Shown in pieces: positions 45,017-54,614 of a stretch of DNA of 64,000 nucleotides (its first letter is position 1; every line of letters starts with the position of its first letter). The notes beneath the pieces are model-generated. The model was not told the DNA's origin, did no database searches, and saw nothing but the letters and a program-made list of their open reading frames with translations. Position numbers and translations under genes: made by a program. The DNA is from Lysinibacillus fusiformis. GTDB lineage: Bacteria; Bacillota; Bacilli; Bacillales_A; Planococcaceae. The stretch lies in assembly GCF_007362955.1 (NCBI RefSeq), contig NZ_CP041696.1, positions 4,030,001 to 4,094,000 of the forward strand, read 5' to 3'.

Positions 45017-45640
45017 TTGGATTTTTCAACGTTATTTGCGTTTTTAGGTGCGGCAATTATTCTAACTTTAATGCCTGGACCTGATAATTTATTTGTCCTT
45101 GCACAAAGTATTGCACAAGATAAAAAAGCAGGAATAGCGACTTCTCTGGGCTTATGTACAGGTCTACTTGTGCACATAGGCGCGGCAGTTCTCGGGATTT
45201 CGGCAATTATTTATCAATCGACAGTGATTTTTTCAATTGTTAAATTTGCAGGTGCGGCATATTTATTGTATTTAGCGTGGCAGTCATTCCGTGCGAAGGG
45301 TGATCCATTTACTTTAGAGCAACAAAATGCCCAAGCTTACATGACGTTATATAGAAAAGGGATTTTGATGAATATTTTAAACCCTAAAGTATCGTTGTTT
45401 TTCTTAGCACTATTGCCACAGTTTGTAAATCCAACACAAGGTCATGTAGCTTTACAAATGCTTATTTTGGGTATTGTATTTTTAGTGCAGGCACTGTTAT
45501 TATTTTCGTTGTTTAGTATTTTTGCAGGGAAAGTACGAAAAATCATTATTGGTAAACCAGCCATTGCAAAACGTTTGAACGTTGTACAAGGGGTACTATT
45601 CACCTTTATCGGAATTCAAATTGCACTGAGCAAACAATAA
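45017..45640 (+). CDS. LysE/RhtB-family amino-acid exporter
   Basis: This 207-residue protein has six membrane helices and the LysE/RhtB signatures LMPGPDNLFVLAQSIAQDKK and AGIATSLGLCTGLLVHIGAA, then FRKGILMNILNPK-like YRKGILMNILNPKVSLFFLA and ALLPQFVNP. It should export an amino acid or homoserine-like compound. TTG 45017 is favoured because AGAAGGGGAAA lies just upstream; the frame from 44999 starts before that site. The DUF1835 gene follows 15 bp downstream. Confidence 0.88.
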   Translation: MDFSTLFAFLGAAIILTLMPGPDNLFVLAQSIAQDKKAGIATSLGLCTGLLVHIGAAVLGISAIIYQSTVIFSIVKFAGAAYLLYLAWQSFRAKGDPFTLEQQNAQAYMTLYRKGILMNILNPKVSLFFLALLPQFVNPTQGHVALQMLILGIVFLVQALLLFSLFSIFAGKVRKIIIGKPAIAKRLNVVQGVLFTFIGIQIALSKQ

Positions 45641-45655
45641 AAGGAGGAAATTTTC

Positions 45656-46453
45656 ATGGCAATCTTACATATTACCTTTAGCTTATCTACACACGGTTCA
45701 ATTAAGCATGCAATCCGTCAAAATCATTTACAACGAGATGAGTCGGTGATTTGTGTCAATGATATTTTCTCAATTGGCCCACTAACGGGAACGGAAGAGC
45801 GAAAAAAATGGTTAGAGACCTTTATTTTAAAGGATGAAGAAGAACGTGAATTATACGATGACATGCAAAAAGAGTGGACGAAAAAAATAGCCGGTTTACC
45901 TTGTGATGTCGATGTTTGGATTTGGTTTTGTCAAAATGCTCATGAAGAAATAGGTTTCCGCTATGTGATGAGCGAATTTGTCAATAAATGCAGTATGGTG
46001 TACGGCATTGACGTAACAGAAGGTTTAATGCGCATACAGCCGAACAGGTCGATCCGTGATACAGGTCAACTCCCATCCCATATGTTCATGAAACTCCGTC
46101 CGGATGCCAAGCGTTTTTCAATTGACGCGTGTCAGCGTCTTGCAAAAGAATGGCATGAGCTCAAGCAGATTTCAAGCACGCTGCGAATTTGGGGAAATGG
46201 CATTGAACATGTAGCGGAAGATACATATGATTCTATATTAATAGAAGCTGCAAAACATGTTCATGCAGTCCGAGGGGAAGAATGGCTCTCACCAGCGCTT
46301 GTCATTAGCGAAACTTTTGGCAAAATAGATGATTACATTGGTGAAGCGTTTCTGGAATACCGAATTTTTACATTAGCGAAACAAGGATTTTTCGAGATTG
46401 ACGGTGACACAACAGATATCTATTCTTACCAACTAAAATATATCGGAAAATAA
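45656..46453 (+). CDS. DUF1835/DUF3658 domain protein
   Basis: This 265-residue protein begins AILHITFSLSTHGSIKHAIR, the DUF1835 start (H...G.S..G.L), followed by ESVICVNDIFSIGPLTG. The later half (about 150-260) matches the DUF3658 type, with WLSPALVISETFGKIDDYIG and EAFLEYRIFTLAKQGFFEID. Function unknown. The ATG follows AAAGGAGG. Probably cotranscribed with the LysE-type exporter. Confidence 0.85.
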   Translation: MAILHITFSLSTHGSIKHAIRQNHLQRDESVICVNDIFSIGPLTGTEERKKWLETFILKDEEERELYDDMQKEWTKKIAGLPCDVDVWIWFCQNAHEEIGFRYVMSEFVNKCSMVYGIDVTEGLMRIQPNRSIRDTGQLPSHMFMKLRPDAKRFSIDACQRLAKEWHELKQISSTLRIWGNGIEHVAEDTYDSILIEAAKHVHAVRGEEWLSPALVISETFGKIDDYIGEAFLEYRIFTLAKQGFFEIDGDTTDIYSYQLKYIGK

Positions 46454-46607
46454 TAAAACATACTAACATAACTTTAAATTTTAAGAAAGAGGAGCAAAGA
46501 CGTTTAAATTTTTCCTATTTAAAATGAAGAAAAAAATTTGGACGTTCTTCCTTTTGGAATCAATAAAATTCAGAAGAGAGTAACAGTTGATGGTAGCGAA
46601 GGCCACG

Positions 46608-46678
46608 CTTACAGCAAAAAAGTGTTAGATCGACAGCAGTCAATCTAACACTTTTTCTCTTTTGTCCCAGCCTCTTTG
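46608..46678 (-). repeat. 71-bp terminator-like repeat, inverted copy
   Basis: This is the reverse complement of 38670-38740 with one or two changes (hairpin GTGTTAGAT / ATCTAACAC with T runs). It lies in the gap 46454-46821, which otherwise holds only a 19-codon frame (46524-46583) and no supportable gene. Confidence 0.85.
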
Positions 46679-46821
46679 TGATGTTTAGATTTTCGTTTTC
46701 GTACACACTCTTGAGGTCGCATTCATGCTTCAGATGGAAGTGATGGAGCGTTTACTGCCGCTATTGGGCTATTTAGCGAGTCGTGTCTGCATGTTATGTA
46801 CGCACAAAAGGTGATAAGCCG

Positions 46822-47724
46822 TCAGTCCCGAACGGGCGTAGATGTATTTTTTTCATAAAAATCGAACACAAATTGCTGGAATTGTCGTGCAGAGGGGGAG
46901 ATATAACGATTGTCAATCCAGGCCATGCCAATGATGCGTTCACAAACCATATCCTCCACATGAATTTTGACAACTTTATTAGGATTTAAATCTTCGTCAT
47001 CAGGTAGTAAAGAAACACCGAGACCAGCTCCTACAAAACCAGCAACGGTTGATACTTCATCGCCTTCAAAAGTAATTTTCGGTTTGATGCCCGCTGCATT
47101 TAATAATCGATCAGCAGTACGGCGTAGAGCGTAACCCTTTTTCATGAGTACAAATGTTTCTTGTTCAAGTTCCTTCATTTTAATGCTTTTACGATTGGCA
47201 AGGTGATGGTCGATGGGCACCATAATATACAGCTCATCACGCCACAGCTCCTTCCAACAAACAGGAGGTTCCGTGTCAATCGCTGCGAGTAAGCACAGGT
47301 CTAATTCACCCGCGAGTAGTTGCTTTAACTGTGAGTGCGAGTAGTTTTGTGTAAAGTGAAAGCGGATATGTGGATGCTGTTGGCGAAAAGCACGGATTAA
47401 ATCAGGCACAATACTTGTCCCTAATGTATGTAAAAAGCCGAGCGACACATCCCCAAGTTCAGGATTATTGAGCTCCTGTAATTCAAGTACTGCCTTTTCA
47501 TATTCCTTACGCATGCGTTGCACACGATACAAAAATAGTTCACCATAACGATTGAGCATGATGGAACGTCCTTGACGGTCAAATAAGGGAACACCCAATT
47601 CCTCCTCTAGCTTAGAGATAGAACGACTAAGTGCAGGCTGTGATATGGCTAATACATCAGCAGCACGTGTCATATGCTCCAACTTTGCTACTGTTGCAAA
47701 ATATTCTAATTGTTGCCACTCCAT
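46822..47724 (-). CDS. LysR-family transcriptional regulator
   Basis: This 300-residue regulator has an N-terminal winged helix (MEWQQLEYFATVAKLEHMTR, then AADVLAISQPALSRSISKLE, EELGVPLFDRQGR) and a substrate-binding-like effector domain from about residue 90. The start segment is close to the YwqM/CitR/GltC-like group with the MEW.QL.YF opening. ATG 47724 follows GGAGGTG; two further codons sets upstream are in frame. The target is unknown: its neighbours are a repeat and a divergent esterase gene. Confidence 0.9.
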   Translation of the reverse strand: MEWQQLEYFATVAKLEHMTRAADVLAISQPALSRSISKLEEELGVPLFDRQGRSIMLNRYGELFLYRVQRMRKEYEKAVLELQELNNPELGDVSLGFLHTLGTSIVPDLIRAFRQQHPHIRFHFTQNYSHSQLKQLLAGELDLCLLAAIDTEPPVCWKELWRDELYIMVPIDHHLANRKSIKMKELEQETFVLMKKGYALRRTADRLLNAAGIKPKITFEGDEVSTVAGFVGAGLGVSLLPDDEDLNPNKVVKIHVEDMVCERIIGMAWIDNRYISPSARQFQQFVFDFYEKNTSTPVRD

Positions 47725-48026
47725 TTTTTTCACCTCCATCAATAGTATTACTGTGAGTTAACTGCATTATAACGGTAAAAGATTAGGAAGTATAGGTAAC
47801 GTCAAAAAAAATTAGCAGGTGTTACCAAGTAAATTTCTATTAAATAAATTTATGCACTTTTTAAACAGGTTCAAGTGGTTGTTTTACAAGGATTCAACCT
47901 AACATCATTCATGCACGAAACGCATTGAAACGATAAAAACTATAAATTGTACATTATGAATAAAGGGTGTTAAGATAGACACAGAAATTACACAAATACA
48001 AATTTCCGTGAAGGGGATATTTTAAA

Positions 48027-48779
48027 ATGAAGTTATCGAAGCCAGAACCTCTAACTATTGAGGGAGGCAAAAAAGCCGTACTATTACTGCATGGATTCAC
48101 TGGTAGCACAAAAGATGTGAAAAAGCTAGGAGAATTTTTATCCAAACGTGGTTATACCGTTCATGCACCGATTTATAGTGGGCACGGGGTAGAACCTGAA
48201 GCGTTACTTGAAACAAAACCAGAGGATTGGTGGAACGATGTGGTGGAAGGCTACAACTTCTTAAAAGATAAAGGCTATGAAGAAATCGCAGTCGTAGGGA
48301 TTTCACTTGGCGGCGTATTCTCGTTAAAAGTAGCAGAGACGTTCCCAGTAAAAGCATGTGTTGCTATGTGTGCACCAATCACGCGCGATAACTCAAAAGG
48401 CTTATTTACACGTTTATACCATTACGCTCGTTTATATAAACATTTTGAAAATAAATCAAAAGATCAAATCATTTCAGAATTACATGAACTACGTATTACG
48501 CCAAAAGATTCATTAGATGGTGTAACACGTTTAACTATTGAAACACGCGAAGAATTACCAACAATTAAAGCACCGACATTAGTATTACAAGGTTCATTGG
48601 ATGATGAGCTGTATCAAGAAAGCGCGCCATTCATTCTGAACACAGTTGAAACAGATGATAAAGAAATCATTTGGTATGAAAATTCAGGCCATATCATTAC
48701 ATTAGGTAAAGAACGTGACAAAGTATATGAAGACGTCTACAATTTCCTAGATCATATCGAGTGGTCTGTTGCAAACTAA
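48027..48779 (+). CDS. est: Carboxylesterase (Est30/YvaK family)
   Basis: This 250-residue cytosolic alpha/beta hydrolase is of the Geobacillus Est30 type. The oxyanion region is LLLHGFTGSTKDV (19-31), the nucleophile S93 lies in VVGISLGG, the acid D192 in LQGSLDDELY and the base H222 in ENSGHIITLG, a complete triad. It hydrolyses short-chain carboxyl esters. The ATG has GAAGGGG upstream. A long perfect hairpin follows immediately. The 302-bp upstream gap (47725-48026) contains no other gene. Confidence 0.92.
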   Translation: MKLSKPEPLTIEGGKKAVLLLHGFTGSTKDVKKLGEFLSKRGYTVHAPIYSGHGVEPEALLETKPEDWWNDVVEGYNFLKDKGYEEIAVVGISLGGVFSLKVAETFPVKACVAMCAPITRDNSKGLFTRLYHYARLYKHFENKSKDQIISELHELRITPKDSLDGVTRLTIETREELPTIKAPTLVLQGSLDDELYQESAPFILNTVETDDKEIIWYENSGHIITLGKERDKVYEDVYNFLDHIEWSVAN

Positions 48780-48782
48780 AAT

Positions 48783-48831
48783 AAATCAGAAGATGGATTA
48801 TGAAATTTTTCATAATCCATCTTCTGATTTA
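48783..48831 (+). terminator. Long perfect terminator hairpin
   Basis: AAATCAGAAGATGGATTATG and its exact complement CATAATCCATCTTCTGATTT form a stem of more than 20 bp around a short loop, with T-rich ends. It terminates est and could work in both directions. Confidence 0.85.
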
Positions 48832-49542
48832 TAAGGCCATGTTTAACTACATGTGAAGCAACCAATGGCATTAACTATAGAATTATAGTATTTTATTGAT
48901 CCTTCATTAGGAACAATTTCATTAAAAATGATTAGCTTGATCTTACTCTATATCAAAAGTAGCGTATTGGATTTTCCAATTACGCTGCGCCATACTCCTA
49001 AGGGGAATGTTTCTGATGATATTCTCCGAATCTTCAAATGCATTTGTACCTAGCCAATTTCAAAAAAAACAGGGTGTCTGTTACACGCCTCAAATGATTT
49101 TCTTTATGCCGAAAACTTAATCTATATGAAATCGCTTCCTCATTAGCTAATGGTGCTATTTTTTACTAAACGATATGATGTGAAAATCGATTAATAAAGT
49201 CATATCTTTGTAATTGATGTTATTTTAGCAATATATTATTTCATCATTCTATTTTTGGTATTAATGGATAGATATACATAATAGGTTATCCATAAGATGA
49301 CTGTGGTTAGATATTTTGTACAACCGCTTCCATCAAGGCAATCACTTCATTATTTTGCCTGATTTTTCCGAAATTTAACTAATTGATTCGTTTATCCATT
49401 CGAATTTGTACAATTAGCAATAATCTAAGAAAAAACTATTGTTTTTATAATAAATGCCTGATACCATTGTGGAATTGTAGTGAAGAATCATGCTAATTTT
49501 AATCATTTGCTATAGTCAACACATCTAAGGGGAGCAACAATT
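48832..49542. other. 711-bp intergenic stretch with possible decayed coding sequence
   Basis: No intact gene is visible. A hairpin GCGTATTGGA / TCCAATTACGC occurs near 48963-48985. On the minus strand, short readings such as NWLGTNAFEDSENIIRNIPL suggest an old decayed gene, but no family can be named. Confidence 0.3.
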
Positions 49543-50889
49543 ATGCAAAATAAAATACCTTTTTCTACGTATGCAGTCATCGGCACGATGCTATTTGGGC
49601 TGTTTTTCGGAGCGGGGAATCTCATTTTTCCAATCCAGCTTGGACAGTTAGCAGGGACAAACTTTTGGTTCGCACTCATTGGTTTTCTCGTAACAGCCAT
49701 TGGTTTACCGTTTTTGGGGATTCTAGCAATTGGATTATCGGGAAGTAACGGTCTTCGAGATTTAGCGAGTCGTATCCATCCAGTATTTGGCGTTATTTTT
49801 TCATTGGCGTTGTATTTAACAATTGGTCCATTCTTTGCGATTCCACGTACAGCGACAGTACCGTTCGTTGTCGGTTTTGAGCCGTTTATTCAAGCGGAGC
49901 ATACAACGCTTCTACTGGGCATCTTTAGCTTTGTATTTTTTGCCATTGTCTATTATTTCTCATTAAATCCTGCGAAAATTATGGATTACATCGGTAAGTA
50001 TTTAACACCCGCCTTTTTAATCTTCTTATTCCTGCTAATCATTACAAGTATTCTCTCACCAATGGGTCATTTCAAACAGCCAATGGGCGAATATATCGAT
50101 GCGGCATTTATGACCGGCTTTAAAGAGGGCTATAACACAATGGATGCACTGGCCTCGTTAGCTTTCGGCATTGTCGTTATCAATGCCATAAAAAGTACAG
50201 GCATTACAGATCGCAAAGAAATTGCCAAGGCAACTTGGAAATCTGGTATTTTTGCGATGGCGTTAATGATGCTGATTTATGGTTTAATTACGTATATGGG
50301 CGCATCAAGTATTGAAGCAATCGGCACTTTTGATAATGGTGGATTAATATTTGCAGCGGTTGCTAAACATTATTTTGGTTCATTCGGCGCTATATTGTTA
50401 GCGATTATTATCGTTCTTGCCTGTTTAAAAACGAGTATTGGACTTATCACTTCATGTAGTGAATTTTTCCACGAGGTATTTCCGAAGGTCAGCTACAAAT
50501 GGTTTGTCTTCATTTTGTGTCTCGTGTCATTTACAATCGCAAACTTTGGTCTAAACAATATTATTAAATTTGCGATTCCAGTGCTTATGTTCTTATATCC
50601 ACTTGCAATCGTACTCATATTACTAGCATTAAGTTCTTCATTATTTAAAAATAAGCAGTCGGTGTATGCTACTGCCATGTTCTTTACTATTTTCATTAGT
50701 GTAATCGATGGCTATAGCGCGTTAGTGGCAAGTGTTCCTGCCGCAAAATTCGGCTTATTTGAGGCAGTAGGGAAGTTATACGCTGATTTTTTACCATTTT
50801 ATGATATAGGTTTAGGATGGATTTTACCGGCGCTACTAGGTGTGCTAATTGGGGCAATACTACCTACGAAAAACAAGGTAATCTTATAG
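49543..50889 (+). CDS. brnQ: Branched-chain amino acid transport system II carrier protein
   Basis: This 448-residue LIVCS-family cation symporter for leucine, isoleucine and valine has about twelve membrane helices. Typical features are GLFFGAGNLIFPIQLGQLAG at the start, RTATVPFVVGFEPF, and GYNTMDALASLAFGIVVINA, the conserved core of BrnQ. The ATG follows AAGGGGAGC. Monocistronic, with a terminator at 50995. A CodY or Lrp site might be expected, but none was identified. Confidence 0.95.
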   Translation: MQNKIPFSTYAVIGTMLFGLFFGAGNLIFPIQLGQLAGTNFWFALIGFLVTAIGLPFLGILAIGLSGSNGLRDLASRIHPVFGVIFSLALYLTIGPFFAIPRTATVPFVVGFEPFIQAEHTTLLLGIFSFVFFAIVYYFSLNPAKIMDYIGKYLTPAFLIFLFLLIITSILSPMGHFKQPMGEYIDAAFMTGFKEGYNTMDALASLAFGIVVINAIKSTGITDRKEIAKATWKSGIFAMALMMLIYGLITYMGASSIEAIGTFDNGGLIFAAVAKHYFGSFGAILLAIIIVLACLKTSIGLITSCSEFFHEVFPKVSYKWFVFILCLVSFTIANFGLNNIIKFAIPVLMFLYPLAIVLILLALSSSLFKNKQSVYATAMFFTIFISVIDGYSALVASVPAAKFGLFEAVGKLYADFLPFYDIGLGWILPALLGVLIGAILPTKNKVIL

Positions 50890-50994
50890 TTCAGGCATTT
50901 TATCACTAGCTTTACTTGGCTTATCGCCCAATTTTTTCATTGACTAACTTTAACGATTTATCGACAACTATTAAGATTTAGTACCTGTCCCATA

Positions 50995-51028
50995 AAAAAA
51001 TGCACGCAACCCAGTTGCGTGCATTTTT
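50995..51028. terminator. Bidirectional terminator
   Basis: AAATGCACGCAAC pairs with GTTGCGTGCATTT around a two- or three-base loop, with A and T runs outside. It separates convergent brnQ and SDR genes. Confidence 0.9.
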
Positions 51029-51033
51029 AATGA

Positions 51034-51792
51034 CTAATAAGCTGTCCAACCGCCATCCACGGCAATAACTTGACCGTTCACAAAGCTTGCTTCATCGGAG
51101 CCTAAGAAAATGGCAAGTTGTGCAATTTCCTCTGGCTGTCCAGCACGTGGATTAATACCTAAACCAAGTGATTGGCGAGCAGCACCGACTTCACTTATAT
51201 TAGTCATTGTTGAGGCAATGTTTGTGATAACAGCGCCTGGTGCAATGCCATTACAACGAATGTTTTTATCTGCATACATAAAGGCTGTGTTTTTTGTTAG
51301 ACCTACAACGGCATGTTTGGAAGCTGTGTAGGCAGCTCCTGCACGTGCACCGTAAAGGCCCCCGGCAGAAATATTATTGACAAAAACGCCGTGACCTTGA
51401 GCTAAGAAAATATCTGTTGCTAAACGCATTGAACGCATAACTGCTGTTGTGTTTACAGCAAACACCTTGTCCCAACGCTCGTCAGAAATTTCACCTACAG
51501 GCTCCATCCCATCCATAATGCCCGCATTATTTACTAAAATATCTAATTGACCATAAGTATTTTTTGTTTCATCAAATAAGCGTTGTAAGTCTTCTGATGA
51601 AGCAACATTTGTTTGGATAGCAATAGCTGTGCCACCAGCCGCTTGAATACCGTCAACAACTGCCTGAGCACCGTCTAAATTCAAATCAGAAACAACGACT
51701 TTTGCGCCTTCTTTCGCATAACCTTCTGCGATTGCTTTTCCCATACCTGAAGCTGCACCTGTAACGATGGCTACTTTTCCTTCTAATCTCAT
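51034..51792 (-). CDS. Short-chain dehydrogenase/reductase (SDR)
   Basis: This 252-residue classical SDR has TGAASGMG (12-19) for cofactor binding, NNAGIMDGMEP, the catalytic Ser in NNISAGG, YTASKHAVVG (Tyr/Lys pair), RCNGIAPGAVIT and the C-terminal VIAVDGGWTAY. It resembles 3-oxoacyl-ACP reductase or glucose-dehydrogenase-like SDRs; the substrate is open. The ATG has TAGGAGGTC upstream. It is divergent from a TetR-type regulator 231 bp away, which may control it. Confidence 0.9.
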   Translation of the reverse strand: MRLEGKVAIVTGAASGMGKAIAEGYAKEGAKVVVSDLNLDGAQAVVDGIQAAGGTAIAIQTNVASSEDLQRLFDETKNTYGQLDILVNNAGIMDGMEPVGEISDERWDKVFAVNTTAVMRSMRLATDIFLAQGHGVFVNNISAGGLYGARAGAAYTASKHAVVGLTKNTAFMYADKNIRCNGIAPGAVITNIASTMTNISEVGAARQSLGLGINPRAGQPEEIAQLAIFLGSDEASFVNGQVIAVDGGWTAY

Positions 51793-52023
51793 TTCAAAAG
51801 ACCTCCTATTATTTTTAATCTAACCTCCATGCTGTCAAGATATACACGAAAGCTTAATCTGACTCATTGAATGCTTGGCGACACGCAACAATCAGATTAT
51901 GTATTGAACATGTGTTCATTAAAATAATATAATAGAGTTGTAAGCGATTTCAATATGCAGAAATCTAAGAACTGTTCAGTAATCAACACATCTGGAAAAT
52001 CTGTTTAATAGGAGATGGAAATT

Positions 52024-52584
52024 TTGAATAGGAACGATTTACGCGTAGTAAAAACGAAGCAAGCTCTTCATAACGCATTGCTCACATTGTTAAGCGAAAA
52101 GCCCTTGGAAAACATTTCAATTGCTGAAATTTGCCGCGAAGCAAAAGTGAATAGAGGTACTTTTTACTTACATTATGAACAAAAAGAAAAGCTGTTTGAG
52201 GAATATTTTCAGGAAATTATGGAGGATTTAAATAATTCTTATGAGGAGCCATATCGTGCTGTAACAACCTTAAATAAAAACGAACTCGATCCAAATACTG
52301 TACGGATTTTTCACCATATTGAGCGATTTAAGATGTTTTATCGCATTGTTTTTTCAAAAAATGTGCCACTCACTTACTATTACATGTTATTTGATGAAAT
52401 CCAAGCGTTGTTAAAAAGAGATTTAGCTCAAAATAAAAATCGTGAAATTTCTATCGATTTTTATAGTGCCTATCAGGCAAACGCCATTATCGGCATGATA
52501 CTTGAATGGTATCGCCATGATTTTGCGGAAAGTGTGAGCACTTTAAACAAGCAGCTAGTCACTATTTTGAAATTTCAACAGTAG
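52024..52584 (+). CDS. TetR-family transcriptional regulator
   Basis: This 186-residue regulator has the N-terminal TetR helix-turn-helix KTKQALHNALLTLLSEKPLE, NISIAEICREAKVNRGTFYL, HYEQKEKLFEEYF, followed by an all-helical TetR_C-type ligand domain. TTG 52024 is preferred: TAGGAG directly abuts ATG 52015, leaving no room, but is nine bases from the TTG. It is probably an autorepressor and/or regulator of the divergent SDR gene. Confidence 0.88.
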   Translation: MNRNDLRVVKTKQALHNALLTLLSEKPLENISIAEICREAKVNRGTFYLHYEQKEKLFEEYFQEIMEDLNNSYEEPYRAVTTLNKNELDPNTVRIFHHIERFKMFYRIVFSKNVPLTYYYMLFDEIQALLKRDLAQNKNREISIDFYSAYQANAIIGMILEWYRHDFAESVSTLNKQLVTILKFQQ

Positions 52585-52676
52585 ACCATGAATGTTCGAA
52601 TTTGGCATTGCTAGAATATTTTTATTTTAATTGCTGATTTTGCTATAATTTAGTAAACAAAAATAGGAGGTAGACA

Positions 52677-53180
52677 ATGGTACGAGAAATCATTAATCAA
52701 ATCTTAGATAGCTTACCAGAAGAGGAATTGGAGAAAATTCAATATTTATTACAAGATATTGAGAAAGATTATTTGTTTCACAAGAGCTTCACAGATAAAG
52801 ATATCATGATTACATATTGTGAAAATCCACAATCGATTAACAAGAAATGGGATAGTATTTTCGCCAAAAATATTAGTGAGGAAATGAAGCACAGTATTTT
52901 TTACGATCAGTTTAAGTGGCATATTTTTAGCTATGACCAACAAGCTTGCCTAAAAAGAGAAGATGCACGTAAAGCATTTGATGATGTACCGAAGGATGAA
53001 TTATTTATGATGTATCAATGTGCACCTTATGTGCTGCAATTTAGCGCTGCGAAGGATGTTGTGGCCGCAGATTTCGATTCACAGCAAGATATTTATATTT
53101 TTGATCGAGATTTTACTTGGACATATATACATACGCATGAGGAGCAGTGTGGACCGTATTTTTACAACATACATGAATAA
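52677..53180 (+). CDS. DUF4275 family protein
   Basis: This 167-residue acidic soluble protein has the DUF4275 core WHIFSYDQQACLKREDARKA then FDDVPKDELFMMYQ, and a C-terminal FDRDFTWTYIHTHEEQCGPY, also conserved in the family. No biochemical function is known. The N-terminal 35 residues (IINQILDSLPEEELEKIQYL) form a helix pair. The ATG follows AATAGGAGG. Monocistronic. Confidence 0.8.
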   Translation: MVREIINQILDSLPEEELEKIQYLLQDIEKDYLFHKSFTDKDIMITYCENPQSINKKWDSIFAKNISEEMKHSIFYDQFKWHIFSYDQQACLKREDARKAFDDVPKDELFMMYQCAPYVLQFSAAKDVVAADFDSQQDIYIFDRDFTWTYIHTHEEQCGPYFYNIHE

Positions 53181-53368
53181 TTGTCATATCAGTAGCTATC
53201 CATTATAAGAGAATGGATGGCTATTTTTTATACAAAGAATGATAGGGAAGAGCTTCCGTTGATCAAGGTAAAATTAGCACGTAGGAAATGTGGTAGAAGC
53301 AGTAGAGAATTGTCCCTTTACCCTTTATGAATCTGTATATAGTTCATAAACCTGGAAGGATGATTGCG

Positions 53369-53890
53369 ATGATTACCATTAGTCCTGGGCATTGGCGGGA
53401 AGGTTCGGGCGCAAAGGATTTGATTGATGAGGTAGTGGAAGCCAGAAGGGTCGTTGCACGTGTTGTAGAAATATTGAAGATTCAGGGGGTGTCCGTAACA
53501 CAAGTACAAGATGATGAATCTACAAGCCAGCTTAAAAATCTAAGCTTTTTAGTGCGGCAACATAATAAAACGCGACGTAAAGTAGACGTCAGTGTCCATT
53601 TTAATGCAATCGGCGGCCGTATCCAACAGGGCATTGGAACAGAGGTGCTCTTTTATGATGCGGTGACATTGGCTACTGCAATGAGTAAAGCTATTTCACA
53701 TGCTTCGGGTCTGAAAAATCGCGGAGCGAAACAAAGAAAAGAACTCACTTTTTTAAACGCGACGACGATGCCTGCTATTATGATAGAACTATGCTTTGTG
53801 AATTCGGTAGCAGATGTAAACTGTTACAAACAGCATTTTGAAGCCATTTGTAGAGCCATTGCTACAACGCTGGCTGATTTTATCGGATGA
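53369..53890 (+). CDS. N-acetylmuramoyl-L-alanine amidase (Amidase_3 type), no signal peptide
   Basis: This 173-residue zinc amidase fold has TISPGHWREGSGAKDLIDEV (first His), the Glu in the VVEAR segment, SVHFNAIGG (second His, as in the family's S.H.N) and the catalytic Glu in TTMPAIMIELCFVNS. It cleaves the amide bond between muramic acid and the stem peptide. Start ATG 53369 follows GGAAGG at good spacing; frames from 53327 or 53360 are possible. No signal peptide or wall-binding domain is present, so it could be a phage/spore-type enzyme or be released by lysis. Confidence 0.85.
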   Translation: MITISPGHWREGSGAKDLIDEVVEARRVVARVVEILKIQGVSVTQVQDDESTSQLKNLSFLVRQHNKTRRKVDVSVHFNAIGGRIQQGIGTEVLFYDAVTLATAMSKAISHASGLKNRGAKQRKELTFLNATTMPAIMIELCFVNSVADVNCYKQHFEAICRAIATTLADFIG

Positions 53891-53994
53891 GCGAGGTCGA
53901 CACGGATAGAACGAGTAGAGTGGCGGATAGAACCACTAAAGTGACGGATAGCTTTGTAAATCTATACAAAAACCAGCGATGGTCTAATTTCTAA

Positions 53995-54195
53995 TTAGTG
54001 CATCGTTGCCAAAAATAATGACCATTTTGACACGCTATCTTGTACAATCTGAGCTGCCTGCTGATGCTGCATAATCATCACCATCGAGTCGTGTGGTGTA
54101 GTGCTCAGTTCACTTGGTGTAGCACTCGGATCAGTGGTCACAAACTGTGGCTGTAGCCAAACGACTTGAATGCTGGTGGCAACGCTTGAGTACCT
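53995..54195 (-). pseudogene. 3' fragment of an unrecognised gene
   Basis: A minus-strand frame without start reads VATSIQVVWLQPQFVTTDPS, ATPSELSTTPHDSMVMIMQH and QQAAQIVQDSVSKWSLFLAT, then stop. The coding-like composition suggests the end of a deleted gene. In the gap 53891-54298 I also see three short repeats of the form GTGRCGGATAG near 53910-53950 and the PadR promoter. Confidence 0.35.
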
Positions 54196-54216
54196 TCAGT
54201 GAAATTTGATTTGTCG

Positions 54217-54284
54217 TTGACAACTATATCGGCTGCTGATATATTTTAGTTATATCGTCAGCCGATATATTGTTTGGCGATATA
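54217..54284 (+). promoter_or_regulatory. Sigma-A promoter with symmetric operator for the PadR-type repressor
   Basis: TTGACA (54217-54222) and TATATT (54240-54245) are 17 bp apart. TATATCGGCTG (54225-54235, inside the spacer) is a perfect inverted match of CAGCCGATATA (54259-54269). The half-site TATATCG/CGATATA occurs four times (54225, 54251, 54263, 54278) in the order two forward, two reverse. This arrangement strongly suggests autorepression by the PadR protein encoded 15 bp downstream. Confidence 0.8.
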
Positions 54285-54298
54285 GAGGGGGTTTTTTC

Positions 54299-54613
54299 AT
54301 GACGCAGGAACATCCGCCATTAACAGAGGGCGTTTATTATATTTTATTGGCATTATTTGAGGCGCGTCACGGTTATGGCATTATGCAACTGGTCGAGGAA
54401 ATGAGTAAAGGTCGTGTACGGCTCGGGGCTGGTACGATTTATGGAGCTATAAAGACATTGTTGGAACGAGAGTGGATTGAAGCATTAGATGGGGATGGTC
54501 GTAAGAAGGAATATATCATTACTGCAAGTGGAAAAAAAGTTGTGGAATACGAAATTTTGAGATTAAGGGAACTTTTTGACAATGGTATCCGTATAACGAG
54601 AGGAGATGGGTAA
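54299..54613 (+). CDS. PadR-family transcriptional repressor
   Basis: This 104-residue winged-helix protein is of the PadR short type: LTEGVYYILLALFEARHGYG, IMQLVEEMSKGRVRLGAGTI, YGAIKTLLEREWIEAL and the wing DGDGRKKEYIITASGKKVVE, with a short C-terminal dimer helix. The ATG follows GAGGGGG. It is the first gene of an operon with two DUF2812 genes and an ABC exporter, the usual neighbourhood of this PadR subgroup. It probably senses a cell-envelope-active compound or membrane state. Confidence 0.92.
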   Translation: MTQEHPPLTEGVYYILLALFEARHGYGIMQLVEEMSKGRVRLGAGTIYGAIKTLLEREWIEALDGDGRKKEYIITASGKKVVEYEILRLRELFDNGIRITRGDG

Positions 54614-54614
54614 T

